From NCBI GenBank assembly GCA_019911785.1, contig JAIOJM010000019.1, forward strand, positions 1-5,012: a DNA stretch of 5,012 nucleotides. Direction: 5' to 3'. Positions within the stretch are counted from its first letter, which is position 1. Each line of letters starts with the position of its first letter. The DNA is from Sulfuricella sp. Its GTDB lineage: Bacteria > Pseudomonadota > Gammaproteobacteria > Burkholderiales > Sulfuricellaceae. Under the pieces are notes generated by a model. The model saw only the letters and a list, made by a program, of their open reading frames with translations. It did no database searches and was not told the origin of the DNA. Of this stretch, positions 1 through 5,012 are shown piece after piece. Position numbers and translations under genes: made by a program.

Positions 1-1155
1 ATTGCGCTTTCATATCTCGGGATCGGCGGGCGGGTCTGGATTATCGACATCGGCCGGAGCTTCGAAAAGTTGTGCCATACCGTCGGCGGCCAGTACCTTG
101 AATTCACGCCGGAAGCGGATATTCGTCTTAATCCATTTTCAATGGTTGAATCCATTGAAGAGGATCTGGAAATGCTCATTCCGCTGTTCGAGCAGATGAT
201 CGCACCATCGGAACCGCTTGATGACTACCGTCGCCGCCAACTCGGACTGCATATCCAATCAGTCTGGATGGATTACGGCCGCAATGCCACAGTCGACAAT
301 CTGGCCTATTCCCTGATCAACAACTGTGAGAAGGGCGGCCCAACTCCGCAGGCGACTGACGAAGATTGGGTGGAAAAGATTCGGGCCATGAGCTTTGAAG
401 AACGGAAGTTGTACTGCGACCCACGCATCCGCGACCTGGGAGTACAACTCTTCCCTTACACGTCGGATGGCCCATATGGCAAATATTTTATGAGCGAAAC
501 AAACGTCAATTTCGACAATGACCTGATCGTTTTGGAGCTGGAGGAGTTGAGCGCCAAGAAGGATCTTCAGGCCGTTGTGATGTTCCTGCTGATGTATCGC
601 ATTACCCAGAATATGTATCTCACGCGGGATCGACCCAAGGTGTGCATTCTGGACGAGGCCTGGCAACTGCTTGGCGCGGGCGGGTCTGGCGATTTTATTG
701 AGTCCGGATATCGTCGGGCGAGAAAATACAATGGCAGTTTTTGCGCGGCAACTCAGTCTATCGCTGATTTTTCGCTAAGCCGTGCCGCTGAGGCCGCGAT
801 GAACAACGCGGACTGGATGTTCCTGCTACGCCAGAAACCGGAGAGCGTATTGGCGCTCGAAAAGACGGACAAATTGGTGATTGACGAATCGATGAAGCAA
901 ATGCTTCTTTCAGTCAAAACGCAGGCCGGCGCTTATTCTGAAGTTTTTGTGCATGGCGGACAGATGGGACATGGAATCGGGCGTGTTTTGTTTGACCCCT
1001 TCTCGTTGCTGCTCGTGTCGTCCAAGGCCGAAGATTTCGAAGCGGTTCGACGCTACCGCGCTGAGGGATATAGCATCACCGAGTCCCTTGAGGCTGTATT
1101 GGCTGACCGTGGGGTGCCTGGATATAAGAAGCGAATTACAAGGAAAGTAGCCTGA
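1..1155 (+). CDS. traC: TraC, VirB4-family conjugative ATPase (C-terminal part, 5' end outside window)
   Basis: TraC is the cytoplasmic, membrane-associated ATPase that powers pilus assembly in F-type type IV secretion. The frame is open from base 1 with no start in view, leaving 384 codons. Full TraC proteins run to about 850-880 residues, so this is roughly the last 45%. The opening residues (GGRVWIIDIGRSFEKLC, about 9-25) match the strand that follows the Walker A loop in this family, which should lie just left of the edge. Walker B is clear as KVCILDEAWQLL (codons from 637, Asp at 652-654, Glu at 655-657). It is followed by the conserved arginine-rich GYRRARKYNG and the ATQS motif (about residues 236-251). 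The stop at 1153-1155 shares its last base with the next start, so the genes are translationally coupled. The family call is secure; the exact subtype is inferred from the neighbours. Confidence 0.96.
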   Translation: MALSYLGIGGRVWIIDIGRSFEKLCHTVGGQYLEFTPEADIRLNPFSMVESIEEDLEMLIPLFEQMIAPSEPLDDYRRRQLGLHIQSVWMDYGRNATVDNLAYSLINNCEKGGPTPQATDEDWVEKIRAMSFEERKLYCDPRIRDLGVQLFPYTSDGPYGKYFMSETNVNFDNDLIVLELEELSAKKDLQAVVMFLLMYRITQNMYLTRDRPKVCILDEAWQLLGAGGSGDFIESGYRRARKYNGSFCAATQSIADFSLSRAAEAAMNNADWMFLLRQKPESVLALEKTDKLVIDESMKQMLLSVKTQAGAYSEVFVHGGQMGHGIGRVLFDPFSLLLVSSKAEDFEAVRRYRAEGYSITESLEAVLADRGVPGYKKRITRKVA

Positions 1156-1685
1156 TGAGCGAAGAAATAGCGGACACCCCGGTCGTCGGGGATCATAAGT
1201 CGAGCGATATGCCGCCTGCCAATGAGCAGCCAGCAATGTGGATTGGTTATGCGATCAACGCATTGATTGCCTTGATCGTCGTTTTTGCTGGAATCGTGGC
1301 CTATCACTACACGCTGGGCCAGCAGAACCGGCAGCGATTTGCCGTCGTTGACGTGGGTGAAGTCATCGAGTTGAAACAGCTTGAGGTGACCGCTTCGGTG
1401 ACCAGGCCAGGCATATCGGATCAGGAACGCGGCGCAGCTTTTGAAACGATCTCACGCTTCGCCAAAGATATGGAGCAGGCCTTGGGCGAACTCCAGCAGG
1501 AATGCGGTTGCACCTTGTTGGTGCGAGCCGCGGTTGTCAAAACCGGGAGTGAAGATATGACCCCAGCCCTGAAGGCAAAAATGGGTGTTGATCACCTCGA
1601 TATTAAACAATTGACGCAGAGTATCCGGAATAACCCGGGCGCAGATGGTGCTTCCCTACAATCCCCTATGGGAGCGCCTAAATGA
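1155..1685 (+). CDS. trbI: TrbI-like F-type transfer protein, single-pass inner-membrane
   Basis: F TrbI is a small inner-membrane protein; its loss or excess alters pilus outgrowth and retraction. This 176-residue product has a polar N-terminal tail (1-28), one membrane segment (about 29-50, WIGYAINALIALIVVFAGIVAY) and a periplasmic C-terminal domain. That domain matches TrbI in two places: RFAVVDVGEVIELKQ after the helix, and LLVRAAVVKTGSEDMTPAL (about 121-139), which parallels the F sequence 'ILVSPAVVQGAPDIT' as I remember it. It is longer than F TrbI (about 128) through both tails. The start follows AAGGAA at 1140-1145 with 9 nt spacing and overlaps the traC stop by 1 nt. The stop overlaps the next start in ATGA. 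Position directly after traC agrees with F gene order. Conservation is low in this family, so the call rests on topology, short motifs and position. Confidence 0.8.
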   Translation: MSEEIADTPVVGDHKSSDMPPANEQPAMWIGYAINALIALIVVFAGIVAYHYTLGQQNRQRFAVVDVGEVIELKQLEVTASVTRPGISDQERGAAFETISRFAKDMEQALGELQQECGCTLLVRAAVVKTGSEDMTPALKAKMGVDHLDIKQLTQSIRNNPGADGASLQSPMGAPK

Positions 1686-2263
1686 GAGAACTTTTTTTGG
1701 ACAAGCCGCGACTTTCTGTGGCGGAGTATCTGAACCTTTGTCAGAAGCATTTTGTCCGGAACTGGATGCACTACACGATCCCACTGGCAGTTGTCTTTCT
1801 ACTCCAGTTCTTTGTACGGTTTGACGTGAATTACACGGAATCTTTGCCAGACCACGCCTTTGTCACGATCAAGGGATGGAAAAGCGGGCTGAAGCACGGC
1901 GATTACGTGGCCTACGCGTTCCCGACCGAGAACCCTGTATCCCCATTCCGCAAAGGGGATCACATGGTCAAGATCGTGGGTGGTACCGCCGGCGATGAAG
2001 TGCGCAAGGATGATGAAGGAAACTTTTCTATTCTCAAGAAGGGCGCAGCGCCGAGTGAGGTGGCGATGGGCGGACAATTTGTTGGTAGCGCAAAGCCAAA
2101 GTCGATGACAGGTAAGCCGTTAGAAGCAGGACCAACCGGGGTTATTCCGTCTGGACGCTACTACGTTATGGCGCCTCACAAAGACAGCCTGGACTCCCGC
2201 TACACAATGGTGGGATGGATTAGTGACGGCGACATCATTGGACGCACATTTCCGCTTTTTTGA
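1682..2263 (+). CDS. trhF: S26-family conjugative signal peptidase (TraF/TrhF/TrhP-like)
   Basis: This is a membrane-anchored serine peptidase of the LepB/RP4-TraF clan, acting at the periplasmic face of the inner membrane. The 193-residue protein has one membrane anchor (about 32-46, TIPLAVVFLLQFFV). The nucleophile motif TESLPDH follows, with likely catalytic Ser54. The general-base region is HMVKIVGGTAGDEV, with likely Lys97, equivalent to the K-R-V-x-G-x-P-G-D box. Near the C-terminus is DSRYTMVGWI (171-180), the conserved D-S-R-Y/F-x-G box. RP4 TraF cleaves and cyclises its pilin; the relatives in R27, SXT and IncA/C lie within F-type transfer operons, as here. Whether this enzyme processes the pilin or another substrate cannot be read from the window. 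The start is ATG at 1682, preceded by GGGAG (1670-1674, 7 nt spacing) and overlapping trbI by 4 nt. Family call secure; the symbol is by analogy. Confidence 0.9.
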   Translation: MRELFLDKPRLSVAEYLNLCQKHFVRNWMHYTIPLAVVFLLQFFVRFDVNYTESLPDHAFVTIKGWKSGLKHGDYVAYAFPTENPVSPFRKGDHMVKIVGGTAGDEVRKDDEGNFSILKKGAAPSEVAMGGQFVGSAKPKSMTGKPLEAGPTGVIPSGRYYVMAPHKDSLDSRYTMVGWISDGDIIGRTFPLF

Positions 2264-2297
2264 TTTTGTGGCCATTCACCGGTCGCTAATTCGACGG

Positions 2298-2303
2298 TAT
2301 CAA
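2298..2303 (+). promoter_or_regulatory. Weak promoter candidate ahead of the membrane-protein gene (-10)
   Basis: In the 76-bp gap before the 255-residue gene, TTCACC (2275-2280) and TATCAA (2298-2303) are 17 bp apart, each matching 4 of 6 bases of the sigma-70 consensus. This would place a start of transcription near 2310. The match is modest and could be chance in a gap of this length. It matters only because the gene sits apart from an otherwise coupled operon. Confidence 0.2.
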
Positions 2304-2325
2304 CACCTATCAGGGCACCAAAAAA

Positions 2326-2332
2326 GGTGAGG
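2326..2332 (+). promoter_or_regulatory. Ribosome-binding site of the 255-residue membrane protein
   Basis: GGTGAGG, with GAGG as the pairing core (2329-2332), lies 7 nt before the ATG at 2340 and fixes that start. It is the best free-standing site in the window and shows the gene does not depend on coupling to the peptidase gene 76 bp upstream. A 4-bp inverted repeat, CACC-A6-GGTG (2316-2329), touches its left edge but is too short to claim sequestration. Confidence 0.7.
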
Positions 2333-2339
2333 AAACGAC

Positions 2340-3107
2340 ATGAAAATCATCGAGGCATGGAAGGCACTAAACGCTTTCCAAGGGAAGTACCGGCACATCG
2401 CGGCGCTAGTTTGGTTATTCGCCCTAACGATGTCGGCCATCTGGCTCTTCCCGCGCCAATGGGCCGATATACCGCTGCTGGCCATCGTGATGATCGGCAT
2501 TGCCTACGTGCTGCTCATTGAGCTGTCGCGCTACGAGGCTGCACTGTCCAAGCGGATTGATGCCGGCGACGAGGCGCTGACCTGGCAAGTCGGCGTCAAC
2601 GGTGTGGCCGCAGGCACTCTTTCCGATGCGGCCTACGCCGCGGGCCGCCGCCGCGTCTTCTTCGATGCGCGCACCTACGTTGCCCAACTGTTCAACTTCG
2701 GCAATGTGCTGTCACGCGCCGTCGATTCGCTGTTCGTGGCCATTCCCTTGGGCGTTTTTTGGTGCGGCTTGGTGTGCTTCGCCTTCGCGCCGGATACCTT
2801 CGCCTCAATCCTGGCCGAATTGCAGAAGGTGACGCCGGCACAGATCGTCTCCGGTGCGCCCTCGATCCTTCGAACATTGGTGGTTATCTCGATCAGCATG
2901 ATCGCAGTGTCGATCATGATGGGCAAAAGCTTCGGTTTCATCAATCGCTTCGACCAGGCGAGCAACGAGGCCATCCGCCGCGCCATTGGCTGCGCCGCCG
3001 AGGGGGATGTTTTCCTGTTCCGCTTTGTGGACGGCAAGATGATCGTTGCCGGCGATTACGCACCGGCCACCGCTGTTGCCGTGTCTGCTGCGCCCAACAA
3101 GGTGTAA
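2340..3107 (+). CDS. Unrecognised four-helix inner-membrane protein within the transfer operon
   Basis: I do not recognise this 255-residue protein. Four hydrophobic segments are visible: about 20-37, 43-61, 130-150 and 176-194. Charge distribution (KYRH before helix 1, SRYEAALSKR after helix 2, KSFGFINRF after helix 4) predicts both ends inside. It also predicts a cytoplasmic domain of about 68 residues between helices 2 and 3 and a periplasmic loop of about 25 residues between helices 3 and 4. The cytoplasmic part contains AAGRRRVFFDART (about 100-112); the tail contains AEGDVFLFRFVDGKMIVAGDY (about 220-240), which looks like a small beta domain. There is no signal peptidase site, ATP-binding loop or cysteine cluster. 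It sits between the peptidase and traW with a gap on each side and is richer in G+C than its neighbours. Possible roles are an accessory transfer factor, an exclusion or host-modifying protein, or unrelated cargo; the sequence does not choose between them. That it is a real gene is well supported by composition and ribosome-binding site. Confidence 0.85.
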   Translation: MKIIEAWKALNAFQGKYRHIAALVWLFALTMSAIWLFPRQWADIPLLAIVMIGIAYVLLIELSRYEAALSKRIDAGDEALTWQVGVNGVAAGTLSDAAYAAGRRRVFFDARTYVAQLFNFGNVLSRAVDSLFVAIPLGVFWCGLVCFAFAPDTFASILAELQKVTPAQIVSGAPSILRTLVVISISMIAVSIMMGKSFGFINRFDQASNEAIRRAIGCAAEGDVFLFRFVDGKMIVAGDYAPATAVAVSAAPNKV

Positions 3108-3116
3108 GTGGAATTC

Positions 3117-3122
3117 TTGACA
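3117..3122 (+). promoter_or_regulatory. Perfect -35 hexamer upstream of traW, poor -10
   Basis: TTGACA lies 10 bases after the stop of the membrane-protein gene and 90 bases before traW. No good -10 sits at the right distance: at 17 bp the hexamer is TGGTGA, and TGAATT (3143-3148) is 20 bp away. It could restart transcription of traW onward after the inserted gene, but on sequence alone it is only half a promoter. Confidence 0.22.
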
Positions 3123-3200
3123 GCCCTCTGATGCGCTCCTGGTGAATTTCCCCAAAACTGCACTCAATGACCTGTTTTGTGCAGCATTTCCGCATTGTCT

Positions 3201-3206
3201 AGAGGG
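3201..3206 (+). promoter_or_regulatory. Ribosome-binding site that decides the traW start
   Basis: AGAGGG lies 6 nt before the ATG at 3213. The longer in-frame alternative, a TTG at 3177, has no comparable site, and a later ATG at 3231 is preceded by no purine-rich stretch. This makes 3213 the best start and gives TraW a normal signal peptide and length. Confidence 0.65.
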
Positions 3207-3212
3207 CAGACC

Positions 3213-3884
3213 ATGAGTATCTTCGGCAGCATGGCATATTGCACATCAATCCCACTCTTTCTGCGCCGAGCGTTCGTGTTGGTGCACGCAACAATCCTCC
3301 TAGTTACAGGGATAGGTGTCGTCAGTGCGGCAGAGCAGATAGGACCTGTACACCCCATCGCCGAACCAGACATGCTAGACGCCATTCAGGCCAAGCTGGC
3401 GGAGAAAGAACGGACAGGAGAGGTCGCAAAACTTCAGAAGCAGTTTGAGGAACGCGTCAAGCGCCACGCTGAAACACCAGATCCTGTTGCTGGCCTCAGT
3501 AGAACGACGAAGGCTCGGACTTTCTATTGGGACCCAAGTGTCCGCGCTCCCAAAACCATTACAACACCGGACGGCAGGGTGATTGTTCGCGCAGGCGAAA
3601 TGGCGAACCCGCTGGATTACGTTTCACTCTCCAATCATCTTCTTTTCTTTGACGCGCGCGACCCAGAACAGGTCGCCAAGGCCGTCGCCTTGATTGAGCA
3701 CTACGATGGCCGCGTCAAGCCGATTCTTACGGGCGGTCCTGTCATCGAGCTTATGCGCACATGGAAGAAGCGCGTCTATTTTGATCAGGGCGGCGCACTA
3801 ACGCGTCGCTTTGCAATCCGTCATGTTCCCGCATTGGTTTCTCAGGAAGGCAAGCGGTTGCGCATCGACGAACTGGAACTCTGA
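3213..3884 (+). CDS. traW: TraW, periplasmic F-type pilus assembly protein
   Basis: TraW is a periplasmic protein required for F-pilus assembly; it works with TraU and TrbC. The 223-residue product (F TraW is about 210) has an N-terminal signal peptide: basic LRR at 17-19, a hydrophobic core at about 21-37, and cleavage probable near SAA-EQ (38-42). The mature part carries the family's landmarks in order: PIAEPDMLDAI (48-58), YWDPSV (105-110), GEMANPLDYVSL (128-139), LLFFDARDPEQV (143-154), PILTGGPVIELM (170-181) and RVYFDQGGALTRRFAIRHVPALV (187-209). The last part resembles the thioredoxin-like fold with a Val-Pro-Ala element that TraW shares with TrbC. The start is chosen by the AGAGGG site; the frame also runs upstream to a TTG at 3177. 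The stop is 1 nt from the traU start, so the two are probably co-translated. Identification is strong. Confidence 0.95.
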   Translation: MSIFGSMAYCTSIPLFLRRAFVLVHATILLVTGIGVVSAAEQIGPVHPIAEPDMLDAIQAKLAEKERTGEVAKLQKQFEERVKRHAETPDPVAGLSRTTKARTFYWDPSVRAPKTITTPDGRVIVRAGEMANPLDYVSLSNHLLFFDARDPEQVAKAVALIEHYDGRVKPILTGGPVIELMRTWKKRVYFDQGGALTRRFAIRHVPALVSQEGKRLRIDELEL

Positions 3885-3885
3885 T

Positions 3886-4899
3886 ATGCGACATCTCGTA
3901 AAAATACTTTCCATTCTTGCGCTCTTGTTCGCGAGTCAGGCCAATGCTGCGCCAGTTTGTCACGGCAAGTTCTTCAATCCGATTACCGATATCTGCTGGT
4001 CGTGCATCTTCCCTCTCACCATCGGCAATCAAGAGGTAATGAAAATGGATCAGGAAGGAACCGCTGACTATACCGGGTCGCCATTGTGCGGCTGTACAAA
4101 CCCGTTGCGAGTGGGAATTTCCGTGGGCTTCTGGGAGCCTGCCCGCATGGTCGAAGTTTCCAGGGGGGCGTTCTGCTTCCATAGCTTGGGTGGGATCAGC
4201 ATTGATCCGGGGGTTGATGTCCCAACACACACACAATCCCAGAAAAAAGGGGGAGGGCAAAACAATAGTTTTTATCAGGCGCACTGGTATACATCCCCAC
4301 TGCTTTACTGGCTGGAAGTGTTGTTGGATAACTTCTGCTTGGAAAAAGGCGTCTTTGATCTGGCCTATTTCACCGAGGTCGATCCGTTGTGGGCGGATTC
4401 GGAGCTGACATTTATCTTGAATGCCGACGTCGCTCTATTCGCAAACCCGCTGGCACAGGCCGTTTGCGCCGCAGATTGTATTGCCGCAACCGCAGGATTC
4501 GGGAGGAATGAACTGTACTGGTGTGCCGGATGCCAAGGCGCGATGTATCCGCTGAATGGATGGGTCGGCGCACATATCGGCGGCGTCCAAGCTTCCGCGC
4601 TTATCGTGCAGCGACTTACAAATAAGATGCACCGTGAATTTCTCATGTGGTCGGGGAAAGGGAATGACGGTGTATGCGGTTTCTATCCACAACCTCTGAT
4701 GGACAAGACAAATTACAAATTCCAGATGACCTACCCGACGCCGCAGACCGAGAAGATTGGCGGCAAGTGCTGTCAGCCATATGGCAGAAGCAGCGCTTTG
4801 TGGGGGTCTGGCAAAGAAGTGCCATATGTTGGAGAAGACTTTGCTTACCAGATATTCAGGAAGCGTGATTGCTGTGCTTCCTATATGCCGGGTCCTTAA
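3886..4899 (+). CDS. traU: TraU, periplasmic mating-pair/pilus assembly protein
   Basis: TraU is a cysteine-rich periplasmic protein needed for DNA transfer and pilus assembly in F-type systems. The 337-residue product (F TraU is about 330) has a signal peptide, MRHLVKILSILALLFASQANA, with cleavage after Ala21. Next comes the diagnostic CHGKFFNPITDICWSCIFP (25-43). Further landmarks are PLCGCTNPLRVGISVGFWEP (67-86), HWYTSPLLYWLEVL (133-146), ANPLAQAVCAADC (186-198), YWCAGCQGAMYPLNGW (211-226) and a paired-cysteine tail (295-296, 329-330). I count 16 cysteines, all in the mature protein, consistent with dependence on a Dsb-type isomerase. The frame extends upstream to a TTG at 3811, inside traW, but the ATG at 3886 is preferred: it gives the signal peptide and normal length and sits 1 nt after the traW stop. 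Its own ribosome-binding site is weak (GGAA, 3874-3877), which suggests coupling. Confidence 0.97.
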   Translation: MRHLVKILSILALLFASQANAAPVCHGKFFNPITDICWSCIFPLTIGNQEVMKMDQEGTADYTGSPLCGCTNPLRVGISVGFWEPARMVEVSRGAFCFHSLGGISIDPGVDVPTHTQSQKKGGGQNNSFYQAHWYTSPLLYWLEVLLDNFCLEKGVFDLAYFTEVDPLWADSELTFILNADVALFANPLAQAVCAADCIAATAGFGRNELYWCAGCQGAMYPLNGWVGAHIGGVQASALIVQRLTNKMHREFLMWSGKGNDGVCGFYPQPLMDKTNYKFQMTYPTPQTEKIGGKCCQPYGRSSALWGSGKEVPYVGEDFAYQIFRKRDCCASYMPGP

Positions 4900-4901
4900 T
4901 C

Positions 4902-5012
4902 ATGAAAAAGAGATTTGTGTTGATAGCCGCTGCTTGGGTTTTATCGCTACACGCTTACGCGCAGGACCAGACCAATCCGGGGGCAGCCATTTCTGATGCA
5001 GCACTGGGAAAG
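4902..5012 (+). CDS. N-terminus of a secreted transfer protein, TrbC or TraN by position (cut by right edge)
   Basis: An ATG 2 nt after the traU stop opens a frame that stays open to the last base, giving 37 residues. They begin with a clear signal peptide: MKKRF, a hydrophobic core VLIAAAWVLSL, and a likely cleavage site AYA-QDQ after residue 20. Seventeen residues of mature protein follow, too few to name the family. In F the gene after traU is trbC, a periplasmic pilin-assembly protein; in SXT and IncA/C it is traN, the outer-membrane mating-pair stabilisation protein. Both are exported, so the signal peptide does not decide. Tight spacing to traU marks it as the next gene of the operon. 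Confidence 0.8.
   Translation, partial: MKKRFVLIAAAWVLSLHAYAQDQTNPGAAISDAALGK

Noticed and set aside
259..666. Reverse-strand open frame of 135 codons opposite traC
   Set aside because: It lies entirely opposite conserved TraC sequence including Walker B. Its translation shows no recognisable domain, so it is a shadow of the coding strand.
2279..2297. Possible terminator after the peptidase gene: CCGGTCG and CGACGG pairing with one bulge
   Set aside because: The stem is short and bulged and no T-run follows, so it does not qualify as a Rho-independent terminator.
2675..3167. Two reverse-strand frames of about 120 codons each opposite the membrane-protein gene
   Set aside because: The high G+C of this gene lowers stop-codon frequency on all frames. 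The products are rich in Arg, Ser, His and Thr without domain features, while the forward frame gives coherent membrane helices and has a good ribosome-binding site.
3177..3212. Longer traW starting at TTG 3177 (235 residues)
   Set aside because: It lacks a ribosome-binding site and adds 12 polar residues ahead of the signal peptide. ATG 3213 has AGAGGG 6 nt upstream and gives the family's usual length.
3811..3885. Longer traU starting at TTG 3811 (362 residues)
   Set aside because: The extra 25 codons lie inside the conserved 3' end of traW and would bury the signal peptide. ATG 3886 directly follows the traW stop.
4243..4253. Programmed -1 frameshift site at A6G5 in traU
   Set aside because: The reading phase is AAA AAA GGG, not A AAA AAG. 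The zero frame encodes a complete TraU of normal length, and no need for a frameshift product is apparent.
3751..4284. Reverse-strand frame of 177 codons across the traW/traU junction
   Set aside because: It overlaps two strongly identified genes, has no membrane, signal or domain pattern, and contains the mirror of the traU signal peptide.

Overview
The window is a stretch of a conjugative type IV secretion (mating-pair formation, F-type/MPF_F) operon, all on the + strand. In order it holds: the C-terminal part of the VirB4-like ATPase TraC (cut by the left edge), a TrbI-like inner-membrane protein, an S26/TraF (TrhF/TrhP-like) signal peptidase, an unrecognised four-helix membrane protein, TraW, TraU, and the first 37 codons of another secreted protein (TrbC or TraN by position; cut by the right edge). 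The order traC-trbI-peptidase-traW-traU is that of F-like transfer regions. The embedded S26 peptidase is the arrangement known from the SXT/R391, IncA/C and IncH families rather than from F itself. The host is most likely a Gram-negative proteobacterium (gamma or beta), and the DNA a plasmid or integrative conjugative element. Relaxase, origin and integrase genes are not in view, so the two cannot be told apart.

Layout. Positions 1-2263 (traC, trbI, peptidase) are packed with overlapping stop and start codons (1-nt and 4-nt overlaps). Positions 2264-3212 break that pattern: a 76-bp gap, a 768-bp gene for a 255-residue membrane protein, and a 105-bp gap. The gene in this block is visibly richer in G+C than traW next to it (about 62% against 53% in lines counted by hand). 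From 3213 tight packing returns: traW and traU are 1 nt apart, and traU and the next gene 2 nt apart. The block looks like a cargo or accessory insertion into a conserved transfer operon, and it is the least explained part of the window.

How the genes work together. TraC is the cytoplasmic motor for pilus assembly. TrbI is an inner-membrane protein affecting pilus behaviour. The S26 peptidase probably matures the pilin or another exported transfer protein on the periplasmic face. TraW, TraU and the last protein carry signal peptides and act in the periplasm, where TraW and TraU (16 cysteines) support pilus assembly and mating-pair stabilisation. Two starts are set by ribosome-binding context and family length rather than by the longest reading frame: traW at 3213 (223 residues) and traU at 3886 (337 residues). 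No RNA genes, CRISPR arrays, insertion sequences or convincing terminators were found.
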